A DNA stretch of 64,000 bases from Filomicrobium insigne (GTDB lineage Bacteria; Pseudomonadota; Alphaproteobacteria; Rhizobiales; Hyphomicrobiaceae), in assembly GCF_900104305.1 (NCBI RefSeq), contig NZ_FNJC01000002.1, positions 848,012 to 912,011 of the forward strand, in the 5' to 3' direction. Of the stretch, positions 55,779 to 64,000 are shown piece after piece. Below the pieces are notes generated by a model. The model had not been told where the DNA came from, ran no database searches, and was given only the letters and a program-made list of their open reading frames with translations. Numbering within the stretch: position 1 is the stretch's first letter; each line of letters opens with the position of its first letter. A program made the translations under genes and the position numbers.

Positions 55779-57620
55779 ATGACGGTCGCGTTTCAGGCCA
55801 GCTCATCCCCCGCATCTTTCATCCCGGTTGAGGAAGTCGCTCGCGACGCGCTCAGCGCACTACCCGAAGCCACAACACGAGAAGCTCAGGCGAGCCACAT
55901 CGCCAATGCTATCCTGGCCGTCTTCGACAACTATTACGTCCGCTCGCGTCACATCCCCTATCTTGCCAAGGAAGCGTTCGAGACGCGTAATTGGCCGGAA
56001 ACGACCAACCTGAGCCGTGAGCGTCTCGACATTTACGGGCGCAATCTCGACGCGTTGATTCCACTGCTAAAGCAATCGTGGCCCCAGTTCGCTGACGAAC
56101 GCGGTTTTTGGGTTGAGGTTGAAGCGCAATATCTCACTCAAATTCGCGAGCGCTATGAAGCCGATCTTGCCTTTGCCTTCCTACGTTCCACGCGCCGCCT
56201 CATGCGGCAAGGTGAATGGGCGCCAGTCTCATATTTTGCCGGCAGGCAGAAAGAGATCGTTCCTCATGACAACGGCCCCACTGCCATACGTACGTTCACC
56301 TGTATTTGGCCCGTTAAAAACGAAACGGTAATTGATCTGCTGCAGGTGCCGGGCTTCAACGCGCCTTTCCGTGACATTGTCGATGACGCTCGGCTAATCG
56401 CAATGCGCATAAACGAGACACTGGAAGCCGCCACAAACAGCGACATTTCAGGCGCATCAATCACGATCGAAATGATCGATGGCGGCTTTTTCCGAAATCG
56501 TGGTGCTTATCTCGTTGGTCGCATAAAGCAACCATCTGGGCCCGACATTCCATTAGCCCTCGCATTGCTCAATGAGAAGGACGGCATATATGTCGATGCC
56601 GTCCTGTTCGAGGCTGATCGACTGCATTACGTCTTCTCTTCTGCGCTCGCCAACTTTCACGTTACCGCGGAAGCGTACCATCAGCTTGCGCACTTCCTCC
56701 ATTCCGTCATGCCGAAGCGGCCCTTGGGCCTCCATTATTCGACGATCGGCTTCAATCACGTCGGCAAGGTCGCCGTCATGCGCGAGCTTCAAGCCGAACA
56801 CAACACCGCCACCGAACAGCTCGATTTTGCGTTAGGTTTTCGCGGCACCGTGGCCATCGGTTTTTCAACGCCATCCTCGCGGTACGTCTTGAAGGTAATT
56901 CGGGATCAGCCCGCCGAGGGCTATAAGTGGGATACCTTTCCCGGCGTCGATGCCATACTTCAGAAATACCGGGCGGTACACGAGACCGATCGTGCGGGCT
57001 CCATGCTGGACAACATAATCTACGATAATGTCCGCTTGGACCGCGAATGGTTCACGCCGCAGCTGTTGCAGGAATTCGCCAACGCTGCGCCGGACAGCGT
57101 CAAGATTCTCCACCGCTATGTGCTATTCCGTCATTTGATCGTTCAAATGAAACTTACGCCCGTTCCCGAGTTTCTGAAAAAGGCATCTCCCACGGAAGCC
57201 AAAGCCGCCATACGCGAACTCGGCACTTGTATCGCGAATAATGCTGCGGCCAACATCTTCAACAAGGATCTCGACGCCCGCAATTATGGCGTCAGCCGAA
57301 TTGGCCGCGTTTATCTATTCGACTACGATGCGGTGGAACCCCTCACAGGCATCAAAGTCCGCACAAACCTCGATCGTATCGAAGGCGAAGAGGACATCCC
57401 CGATTGGTTTTTCGAAAAAGGTACCATCTTCCTACCTGAGGAGATGCTGGTTGGACTTCGCGTCGACGACCCTGATCTGCGTCGCGCTTTTCGCGAAATC
57501 AATGGGGAACTAATGACAACAGCCTATTGGGAGGGGATGCAGCGCGCGCTCAACGCCGGTCTCGTACCAAAAGTGCGCGCTTATCCGACGCACATGCGCT
57601 TGCGCGCTTCTCGACACTAA
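55779..57620 (+). CDS. aceK: Isocitrate dehydrogenase kinase/phosphatase AceK
   Basis: AceK phosphorylates isocitrate dehydrogenase to turn it off and dephosphorylates it to turn it on, sending isocitrate to isocitrate lyase when needed. The 613 residues are full length. The kinase domain shows FRGTVAIGFSTPSSRYVLKV plus I-R-D-Q-P-A-E-G-Y-K-W-D-T and the active region N-I-F-N-K-D-L-D-A-R-N-Y-G-V-S with R-V-Y-L-F-D-Y-D. It is not next to aceA or aceB as in enterobacteria. Position after formate dehydrogenase suggests a role in a glyoxylate-regenerating one-carbon metabolism. Confidence 0.96.
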   Translation: MTVAFQASSSPASFIPVEEVARDALSALPEATTREAQASHIANAILAVFDNYYVRSRHIPYLAKEAFETRNWPETTNLSRERLDIYGRNLDALIPLLKQSWPQFADERGFWVEVEAQYLTQIRERYEADLAFAFLRSTRRLMRQGEWAPVSYFAGRQKEIVPHDNGPTAIRTFTCIWPVKNETVIDLLQVPGFNAPFRDIVDDARLIAMRINETLEAATNSDISGASITIEMIDGGFFRNRGAYLVGRIKQPSGPDIPLALALLNEKDGIYVDAVLFEADRLHYVFSSALANFHVTAEAYHQLAHFLHSVMPKRPLGLHYSTIGFNHVGKVAVMRELQAEHNTATEQLDFALGFRGTVAIGFSTPSSRYVLKVIRDQPAEGYKWDTFPGVDAILQKYRAVHETDRAGSMLDNIIYDNVRLDREWFTPQLLQEFANAAPDSVKILHRYVLFRHLIVQMKLTPVPEFLKKASPTEAKAAIRELGTCIANNAAANIFNKDLDARNYGVSRIGRVYLFDYDAVEPLTGIKVRTNLDRIEGEEDIPDWFFEKGTIFLPEEMLVGLRVDDPDLRRAFREINGELMTTAYWEGMQRALNAGLVPKVRAYPTHMRLRASRH

Positions 57621-57673
57621 TCGCTCACCCAGAAGGCTGTGTCAGAGAGCAATCACGGGGCCATCGTCTCTCG

Positions 57674-60394
57674 TCAGGCGTAAATTTTCCCCGCCCCCAA
57701 ATCATCGCTCGACGGCGTATAAGCTGTAGCGGAGCCAGCAAAAATCATATCAACCGGCACTGGGCGCCCCAGCAGGTAGCCCTGCACCTTACTGCAGCCG
57801 ATGCTCCTCAGGAGCGTGAACTGCTCTTCCGTCTCGACCCCTTCCGCCGTAACGTCCATACCGATAGCGTGCGCTAGTTCGACAATCGCTTTGACGATTG
57901 CAAGGCCACGGCCATTGTCAGTGACGCCGCTGGTAAAGCTCTTATCGATCTTCACCGTATCAAACGGATATTCCTTCAGATAACTCAGGGATGAGTAACC
58001 CATACCGAAGTCGTCGACAGCGATCCGCACACCGGCATGCCGTAACGCCAAAAGATTATGCTGCGTAATCGCATCATCCCTGAGCACAACAGCTTCCGTA
58101 ATCTCAATCTGAGCGCGATCAGGCTCCAGTCCGCCTTCCTGCAAAAGCTTCAGAATGCGCTCGACAAAATCGTTATGGCGCAACTGCACCGGCGAGATGT
58201 TAATCGAAAGAAATGCATTCTCCGGGGCGCGCCGCATAGCCTGACAGGCTTGCCGGAATAATTGTCGTCCGATTGGACCAATAAGCCCCGTCTCCTCCGC
58301 AGCATCAATGAACTCGCCAGGCATCACCAGTCCTTTCGACGGATGATGCCACCGCGCCAATGCTTCGTACCCCACGGCGCGGCCATCATGTGTGTTAACA
58401 ATCGGCTGGAAATAGGGCTCAAACTGATTCTCGATGGCCGCCGTCCGTAGTTCTGTTTCCAAAAGGCGCCGCTGCTTGACTTGCAGCATCATCTGCTGCG
58501 CGAAGATCCGATAAGCGTTACGTCCTTCCGCCTTCGCGCGATAAAGCGCAACGTCCGCGTCCTGCATAAGTACTTCCGGCGCGAGATCCGTGGAATGTGC
58601 AAGCGCAATACCGATACTGACCCCAATAACCAGTTCATGGCTGGCGACAAGATAGGGCTGAGACACTTCTTGTATAAGCCGGGCCGCAAGTTTGCTCGCG
58701 TCCTTAACGGCCTGGAGATCTTTGGCGATAACAGCAAATTCATCGCCACCGAGACGCGCAACAACATCTCCCTCGCGGCAGGTTCGCTTGATACGCTCCG
58801 CAACCTCGATCAAGAGCTTATCGCCGACCGGATGCCCGAGACTATCGTTGACTGATTTGAAATGGTCGAGGTCCAGCAACAGCAGCGCGAAGTTCCGATC
58901 CTCAGACGCAACCATCGATTCCAATTCGCGGAGCAAGCGCGGACGATTGGCCAGAGATGTCAACGAATCTGAAAGTGCCAACAGTTCGATCTGCCGGTCC
59001 TTCTTACGCTTCTCAGTGATGTCATCATGCGTAAATACCCAGCCACCGGTATTCATACGCTGACGCGTCACCAAAATGGATCGGCCATCCACAAGGTCAT
59101 ACACGCAACGGTTTGAAGGCTCCTCATCGAGACGCCCCCAATAGGTTGGCTCGGAAACACCGCCTTCGTCCCCATTCCGCACCGCCCAGAATCCGTTATC
59201 GACGCAAAGTATCACAACTTCTTTGAAACTTGCCTCCCGATCGCGAAGCTCAAACGGGAGATCGTACATTTTCAAAAAGTTGTCATTACAGACGACAAGA
59301 TTTCCGCTACCATCGAACATACAAAGACCAATGCTCAGGTGTTCTGACATAGCCTGGAATCGATCATTGTTCACGGCGAGCGTAGAGTTTATGAGCCGAT
59401 TGTTTTGCTCGACCAATACAAGAGATTGAAAGGCCGCATTGGAACGCAATTGAAGCATTGCGATCAGAATCGCCGCCAATGAAAGTAGTCCCGTCGCAAT
59501 CGCGCCAATGCTGATTAAGCGCCGCTCTTCAAGACGATAAGAGGCAAGGTAGTCGTTCTTGCTGAGGCCAACCACCACTCGCAAGGGATATCCCATCACT
59601 GGTGCCACATCGATCATCTTCTCGGATGACATGAGAGTACGATGCACCGTGGGTCTGTCAGGTGGCGATGCTAGCAATCTCCTCCAGACCGGCGAATCCA
59701 ACTTCCGGCCTATCGCCTTGCCGTCTTCGCCCACCTTTGCTCGGACGATACCGTCCGTGCCGACAAGCATAATAACCGCATCATCACCCAGCCTCACGGA
59801 ACCATACATTTCCGATAAAATCGCGGGATCAACCGCTGCAGTCGCGATCCCTCCTAAGAACCCGCTAGGCCCATTGATCCGGCGAGTCAGGAACAAAGAC
59901 CACCGATATGTGAGCTTTGAAATTACCGGAACGCCAATGTGCAATCCGGATGCCGGATTGTCTAAATGGACTCGAATATGCGGCCGGCCACTCAAATCAA
60001 TGAGTGGCGTATCCGTTCCTAAAAGCGAGGTCGCAACAAGCTGCCCCCTTGGATTCACAAGGGAGAGTCGCTCAACAGGTCGAGATTGTGGCCCCAGGCC
60101 GTACTTTGATCTCTCAATCCTGAGACTATCGATACCTGATGCAAGATCCGCTTCTACGTCATTTTTTAAGGAACGGAGCATCGTGTCTGCTTGACCGAAC
60201 GTGCTCGCGGCGTGTTCGGCAAAGATCATCGCCACGTTGTGCAAGTGGCGGGCTTCCGCAGCAATCTGCGACTCTCTGGTATTCTTCAGAATAAGCGCAA
60301 TACCAATCCAGCACAGGCCGACAAGCGCAATGCAGAGCAATGACGGTACGTACCACGCCACAGAAAGTTTATTTTCTTCTCTTACGCGCACCAT
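57674..60394 (-). CDS. Membrane GGDEF-EAL c-di-GMP enzyme with sensor and PAS domains
   Basis: Start ATG at 60394 gives 906 residues. A first membrane helix (about 11-35) and a periplasmic CACHE-type sensor domain (about 40-285; a Y-R-W-S-L-F-L-T-R-R region) come first. A second helix (about 295-315), a PAS domain (about 345-465), GGDEF (about 475-635) and EAL (about 650-895) follow. The GGDEF motif (RLGGDEFAVI, about 547-556) and the EAL motif (GYEALARW) are both intact, so both synthesis and hydrolysis are possible. The ribosome site is weak. A longer upstream frame adds 56 residues without recognised features. Confidence 0.93.
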   Translation of the reverse strand: MVRVREENKLSVAWYVPSLLCIALVGLCWIGIALILKNTRESQIAAEARHLHNVAMIFAEHAASTFGQADTMLRSLKNDVEADLASGIDSLRIERSKYGLGPQSRPVERLSLVNPRGQLVATSLLGTDTPLIDLSGRPHIRVHLDNPASGLHIGVPVISKLTYRWSLFLTRRINGPSGFLGGIATAAVDPAILSEMYGSVRLGDDAVIMLVGTDGIVRAKVGEDGKAIGRKLDSPVWRRLLASPPDRPTVHRTLMSSEKMIDVAPVMGYPLRVVVGLSKNDYLASYRLEERRLISIGAIATGLLSLAAILIAMLQLRSNAAFQSLVLVEQNNRLINSTLAVNNDRFQAMSEHLSIGLCMFDGSGNLVVCNDNFLKMYDLPFELRDREASFKEVVILCVDNGFWAVRNGDEGGVSEPTYWGRLDEEPSNRCVYDLVDGRSILVTRQRMNTGGWVFTHDDITEKRKKDRQIELLALSDSLTSLANRPRLLRELESMVASEDRNFALLLLDLDHFKSVNDSLGHPVGDKLLIEVAERIKRTCREGDVVARLGGDEFAVIAKDLQAVKDASKLAARLIQEVSQPYLVASHELVIGVSIGIALAHSTDLAPEVLMQDADVALYRAKAEGRNAYRIFAQQMMLQVKQRRLLETELRTAAIENQFEPYFQPIVNTHDGRAVGYEALARWHHPSKGLVMPGEFIDAAEETGLIGPIGRQLFRQACQAMRRAPENAFLSINISPVQLRHNDFVERILKLLQEGGLEPDRAQIEITEAVVLRDDAITQHNLLALRHAGVRIAVDDFGMGYSSLSYLKEYPFDTVKIDKSFTSGVTDNGRGLAIVKAIVELAHAIGMDVTAEGVETEEQFTLLRSIGCSKVQGYLLGRPVPVDMIFAGSATAYTPSSDDLGAGKIYA

Positions 60395-60636
60395 TTTGTC
60401 ACTCTGCAGAAACGACCAGCAGCATAAGCTACATAGAGTGATGAAAATTTCTCTTAAGTTAGGAGGCGGGCAGATTATATTTGCGCCATTTCGACGAAAG
60501 CCAGCAACCTGAGCTGCCCAATTTACATCGAACACACGATGCCTGGATTGCCCTGGGCACACGGCAAATTAAATAAAAAGCCAATGCCAGAATTAAGAAT
60601 TAGGTATTTTTTGAAGTTTGCGACAGCGAGCAAGCG

Positions 60637-60885
60637 ATGAACAAACGTCATCATATAATCGTCAAAGCAGACCGCCGTACGGGTGAATGGATCGAAGGAA
60701 CGATCGAGTACACTGGCCTCGTAGACTTGCATGAGCACATGCGGAGAACGGATTCTTCCGGCTCATTTCACACAATGCATTATTTAACAAAAGACATTGC
60801 AGGAAAAATATTCACCGACACAGGAGTGGATTTAAATAATGAAATAGACGTCGCCGTAACGATACGGCGCGCCGACAAAAATTAG
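60637..60885 (+). CDS. Small unknown protein between c-di-GMP genes
   Basis: An 82-residue soluble protein with N-terminal positive residues (MNKRHHIIVKADRRTGEWIE). A beta-rich middle containing a histidine-rich H-T-M-H-Y stretch and a C-terminal I-D-V-A-V-T-I-R-R-A-D strand follow. No family was recognised. It is divergent from the GGDEF-EAL gene and 162 bases before a diguanylate cyclase gene. The frame is short and AT-rich, so confidence that it is a gene is moderate. Confidence 0.5.
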   Translation: MNKRHHIIVKADRRTGEWIEGTIEYTGLVDLHEHMRRTDSSGSFHTMHYLTKDIAGKIFTDTGVDLNNEIDVAVTIRRADKN

Positions 60886-61047
60886 GTCGCAGGAAGATGG
60901 TTCGTATACAGAAATAAATTGGCCTGATTACTTTTTAGCCATATGCCTGAAATCTCAAGAGCTTCTTGGTTACCAGCCTTTAACCATATCTATGTATACA
61001 CGCATTATTTATAGTATATAGCTATCCTCAAATCGGAGATATATTGA

Positions 61048-62172
61048 TTGACCGTACGCTTTTGCAATCCCCTGCCGCTGCTTGTGTCGGGAGCGATATT
61101 TTTAGCTATTTTATGGGCGTCTCTCCTTTTGTCTCCGGGCTGGCTTCCGGTGAGTGTGAACGCCTTGACGTTTGGATTGTTATCGCCAGCGATCTGGGAG
61201 ATATCCAACAGCGTTGGTCAGACACAGACGATCCGCTATGTCGAAAGCCCGAACTCTCTTGTTTTTATCCTGAGCTTGTTCGCGCTTAGCGGCGCGGGGC
61301 TTTACTTCGCTACAAAGCGCTACTTGGGTAACGCAGAAGAGGGAAACCGTCCGGAGCTCTCAGCAAGCCAGCGTGAACTCGCAAAAGACATTCGCGCCGA
61401 GGGCCTGCGTCTGGATGAAGAACTCGTCCAGAATATAAAGTGGATCCAGACATTCTTGCGCGCGAACGAAGAATTCTCAAGGTCGCTGAAAGACGCGCGC
61501 ACCAAGCTCGAACGCTCCAAATCTGCCAACAAGACCGACGTCGTAATCACTTTTCTGCTCGCCAAGAATTCTCTGATGCAGAAAGAGTCTGCCGACCTCA
61601 AGCAACGCCTCACCACCTCCCAGCAACAGATCGAAGAACTCCGCGCGAAGCTCGCGCATGCTTTGGATCAGGGCATGCGTGACCCCTTGACCGAGCTTGG
61701 AAATCGCCGACGCTTCGATATCACTTTGGCCCAGGAAGCTGCACAAGCGCAGGCCAAGGGCTCAAAACTTTCTCTCGTGATCTGCGATCTGGATCATTTC
61801 AAGCATATCAACGATAAATTCGGCCATCAGGTCGGAGACAGCGTGCTTCAACTATTCGCTTCGCTGCTCGTTAAAAATATTAAGGGCCGCGATACGGCAA
61901 TTCGCTATGGCGGCGAAGAGTTTGCTTTAATCCTCCCCGAGACGGGTATTGAGGGGGCTAAACACGTGACCGAAAATATTCGTTCCGATTTGGAGGCAAG
62001 CAGCTGGCGGGTAACAACCACCCGGCAACCCATCGGCAAAATCACGGCATCATTCGGTCTCGCCGAACTGAAAACCGATGAAGACATCCAACAGCTCATC
62101 AAACGCGCCGACCGACATCTCTACATCGCAAAAGAAAGCGGGAGAAATCGGGTCGAGCACAACGGCGCCTGA
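61048..62172 (+). CDS. Membrane diguanylate cyclase (GGDEF)
   Basis: A 374-residue protein starting with TTG at 61048, with GGAG about nine bases upstream. Two membrane helices (about 5-27 and 68-88) are followed by a coiled coil (about 105-210) and a GGDEF domain (about 212-374) with D-P-L-T-E-L-G-N-R-R at its start. The active motif is in the GGEEF form (RYGGEEFALILPE, near residue 288), which is catalytically competent. The inhibitory RxxD site is not evident upstream. It probably makes c-di-GMP in response to a coiled-coil signal. Confidence 0.92.
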   Translation: MTVRFCNPLPLLVSGAIFLAILWASLLLSPGWLPVSVNALTFGLLSPAIWEISNSVGQTQTIRYVESPNSLVFILSLFALSGAGLYFATKRYLGNAEEGNRPELSASQRELAKDIRAEGLRLDEELVQNIKWIQTFLRANEEFSRSLKDARTKLERSKSANKTDVVITFLLAKNSLMQKESADLKQRLTTSQQQIEELRAKLAHALDQGMRDPLTELGNRRRFDITLAQEAAQAQAKGSKLSLVICDLDHFKHINDKFGHQVGDSVLQLFASLLVKNIKGRDTAIRYGGEEFALILPETGIEGAKHVTENIRSDLEASSWRVTTTRQPIGKITASFGLAELKTDEDIQQLIKRADRHLYIAKESGRNRVEHNGA

Positions 62173-62197
62173 ACAAAGCATGTTTCGTAAAGGAAAA

Positions 62198-62227
62198 ACC
62201 GGCTTCAAGAAAATCGTTAAAGCCGGT
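62198..62227 (-). terminator. Intrinsic terminator downstream of ftfL
   Basis: On the minus strand ACCGGCTT pairs with AAGCCGGT across a 14-base loop, and is followed by TTTTTCC. This lies 57 bases after the ftfL stop and fits a minus-strand terminator. The plus-strand orientation has no T run, so it is less suited to the diguanylate cyclase gene. Confidence 0.75.
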
Positions 62228-62283
62228 CACAATTGATAGAGCTCGGAGGAAGAGGCGCTGCTGCGCCCCTCCCCGGCTTTGGG

Positions 62284-63960
62284 TTAGCTCAGGTTCTCGA
62301 TATGGCCCTGATCATTGAGGCGGATGGCTTCCGCTGAGGGCACGCTCGGCAGGCCGGGCATGCGCATGATGTCACCCGCGACCGCGACGATGAATTCCGC
62401 ACCCGCCGCCAGGATCACTTCACGCACGGGCACTTCGTGGCCCGTTGGCGCACCGCGCAGGTTGGGATCGGTCGAGAACGAGTACTGGGTCTTGGCCACG
62501 CAGATCGGCAGATGGCCGTAACCGGCGTCCTGCAGATCCTTGAACTGCGCCTTGACCGACGCCGAGGCGGTAATGCCCGAAGCCCGGTAAATTTCCGTGG
62601 CGATGGTGTTCATCTTGTCCCACAGCGGCATGTCGTCGGGGTAAAGCGGCTTGAAGTCCGCCTGGCCCGAATCCGCCAGCTCCGCGACGTAGCGGGCCAG
62701 GTCCTCGATACCGGCGCCGCCGTTTGCCCAGTGCGAGCACAGGAACGCCTTGGCGCCGACCGATTCAGCCGCTTCCCGGACCGCATCGATTTCCGCATCC
62801 GTGTCCGTGATGAACTGGTTGATGGCAACCACCGGCGGCAGACCGAACTTGCGCATGTTTTCGATGTGACGCTTGAGGTTCTCGCAACCCTTCGCGACCG
62901 CCGCGACGTTCTCGCCCTTGAGATCGTTCTTGGCGACGCCGCCATGCATCTTCATGGCGCGCACCGTCGTCACGATGACGGCGGCATCCGGCTTCAGACC
63001 GGCCATGCGGCACTTGATGTCGAGGAACTTCTCAGCGCCGAGGTCCGCGCCGAAGCCGGCTTCGGTCACGACATAGTCGGCGAGCTTCAAGGCCGTCTTG
63101 GTGGCCAGCACCGAGTTGCAGCCGTGCGCGATGTTGGCGAACGGACCGCCGTGGATGAACACGGGGTTGTTCTCTAAGGTCTGCACCAGGTTCGGCATCA
63201 GCGCGTCCTTGAGCAGCACGGTCATAGCGCCGTCCGCCTTCAGATCCCGCGCCAGCACCGCCTTCTTGTCGCGCGTATAGCCGACGACGATGTTGCCGAG
63301 GCGGCGCTGCAGATCTTTGAGGTCGCTGGCAAGGCACAGGATCGCCATCACTTCCGAGGCCACCGTGATGTCGAAGCCGTCCTGACGCGGGAAGCCGTTG
63401 GAAACGCCACCGAGCGAGTTGACGATCGAGCGCAGCGCCCGGTCGTTCATGTCGATGACGCGGCGCCAGGTGATGCGGCGCTCGTCAAGGCCGAGCTTGT
63501 TGCCCCAGTAGATGTGGTTGTCGATCATCGCGGCGAGCAGGTTGTTCGCCGACGTGATGGCGTGGAAGTCGCCGGTGAAATGCAGGTTGATGTCTTCCAT
63601 CGGCACGACCTGGGCATAGCCGCCGCCGGCCGCGCCACCCTTCACGCCGAAGCAGGGCCCGAGTGAGGGTTCGCGCAGGCAGCTCATCGCCTTCTTGCCG
63701 ATGCGGTTCAGACCATCGCCCAGACCGACCGTCGTCGTCGTCTTGCCTTCGCCAGCCGGCGTTGGCGAAATCGCAGTCACCAGAATGAGCTTGCCATCGG
63801 GGCGATCTTTGACGCTGTTGATGAACTCGGCCGAGATCTTCGCCTTGTAAGGTCCGTAGTTGAGCAGCGCGTCACCCGGCACCGCGATCTTCTCGCCCAC
63901 CTGAGAGATCGGCTTCATCTTGGCTTCGCGTGCGATCTCAATGTCTGACTTGACGGTCAT
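62284..63960 (-). CDS. ftfL: Formate-tetrahydrofolate ligase
   Basis: Joins formate and tetrahydrofolate with ATP to give 10-formyl-tetrahydrofolate, the entry step of formate carbon into the serine cycle in methylotrophs. The 558 residues show the ATP loop [20 protein letters not shown] (about 65-84), a [11 protein letters not shown] folate region and the C-terminal [11 protein letters not shown]. Length is standard. Its codon use is more GC-biased than its neighbours, as expected for high expression. A strong GGAGGAAG ribosome site precedes the ATG at 63960. Confidence 0.98.
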   Translation of the reverse strand: MTVKSDIEIAREAKMKPISQVGEKIAVPGDALLNYGPYKAKISAEFINSVKDRPDGKLILVTAISPTPAGEGKTTTTVGLGDGLNRIGKKAMSCLREPSLGPCFGVKGGAAGGGYAQVVPMEDINLHFTGDFHAITSANNLLAAMIDNHIYWGNKLGLDERRITWRRVIDMNDRALRSIVNSLGGVSNGFPRQDGFDITVASEVMAILCLASDLKDLQRRLGNIVVGYTRDKKAVLARDLKADGAMTVLLKDALMPNLVQTLENNPVFIHGGPFANIAHGCNSVLATKTALKLADYVVTEAGFGADLGAEKFLDIKCRMAGLKPDAAVIVTTVRAMKMHGGVAKNDLKGENVAAVAKGCENLKRHIENMRKFGLPPVVAINQFITDTDAEIDAVREAAESVGAKAFLCSHWANGGAGIEDLARYVAELADSGQADFKPLYPDDMPLWDKMNTIATEIYRASGITASASVKAQFKDLQDAGYGHLPICVAKTQYSFSTDPNLRGAPTGHEVPVREVILAAGAEFIVAVAGDIMRMPGLPSVPSAEAIRLNDQGHIENLS

Positions 63961-63975
63961 GCGTTGTCTTCCTCC

Positions 63976-63988
63976 GCCGCCTAGCGGC
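63976..63988. other. Short hairpin just upstream of the ftfL ribosome site
   Basis: GCCGC-CTA-GCGGC forms a five-pair stem next to the ftfL ribosome site. On the plus strand it is followed by TTTTTTTG and looks like a small terminator. On the minus strand it follows seven A residues and abuts the Shine-Dalgarno sequence. Its role cannot be decided because the upstream gene is outside the window. Confidence 0.45.
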
Positions 63989-64000
63989 TTTTTTTGTTAA

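Noticed and set aside
60395..60562. Longer start for the GGDEF-EAL protein
   Set aside because: The 56 extra residues show no feature and the membrane sensor layout begins naturally at ATG 60394.
1..64000. Defence islands, prophage, insertion sequences or CRISPR
   Set aside because: No transposase, integrase, Cas, toxin or repeat-spacer pattern was recognised on either strand.

Overview
The window reads as a chromosomal segment of an alphaproteobacterium of the order Hyphomicrobiales, most likely a Hyphomicrobium-like facultative methylotroph. This is inferred from the rhizobial-type flagellar layout (FtcR, FlaF, FlbT, MotE, DUF1217) combined with one-carbon genes: formate-tetrahydrofolate ligase, a two-subunit NAD-dependent formate dehydrogenase, a succinyl-CoA-synthetase/malate-thiokinase-like pair, phosphoribulokinase and AceK. 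No tRNA, rRNA, CRISPR array, insertion sequence or phage gene was recognised.

Region 1 (1-27403) is a flagellar supercluster, nearly all on the minus strand. It starts with the N-terminus of a flagellin cut by the window edge. Then, in transcription order, come flgB-flgC-fliE-flgG-flgA-flgI-motE-flgH-fliL-fliP, preceded upstream by motA-fliN-flhB and an unknown gene. A short plus-strand operon (DUF1217 protein, flgF, fliI) points the other way. After a GntR regulator, a J-domain-like protein and a GIY-YIG-like protein lies the second long operon: ftcR, then flgE-flgK-flgL-flaF-flbT-flgD-fliQ-flhA-fliR-fliJ-like-flgJ-like-flgN-like-unknown. Tight overlaps show co-transcription. FliF, FliG, FliM, MotB, MotC and FliK are not in the window.

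Region 2 (27739-36000) is accessory: a PilZ protein, an extensin-like peptidase-fold protein, an unknown membrane protein, a periplasmic phosphate-binding-like/OmpA fusion, an orphan TctC-type binding protein, and a molybdopterin cytidylyltransferase-like/XdhC pair.

Region 3 (36273-48588) holds sulfate activation (cysD, fused cysNC), a GlcD-type FAD dehydrogenase, UDP-glucose dehydrogenase, the HrpB helicase, phosphoribulokinase and fructose-1,6-bisphosphatase (minus strand), and a GtrB/GtrA-type glycosyl transfer pair.

Region 4 (48833-64000) is central one-carbon metabolism: a divergent SucC/SucD (MtkA/MtkB) pair, formate dehydrogenase fdh1B-fdh1A ending in a strong terminator, and aceK. 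Two c-di-GMP enzymes flank a small unknown protein. The window ends with ftfL on the minus strand. FtfL and formate dehydrogenase compete for formate (assimilation versus oxidation). AceK can divert isocitrate to the glyoxylate route. Phosphoribulokinase without RuBisCO in view may be a signalling enzyme, as reported for Methylorubrum extorquens.

The points most worth a second look are the altered nucleotide loops in the SucC-like subunit, the repeated TATACCA motif in front of it, the isolated prk-fbp pair, the unknown membrane/periplasmic locus at 29604-34286, and several unknown genes embedded in flagellar operons.
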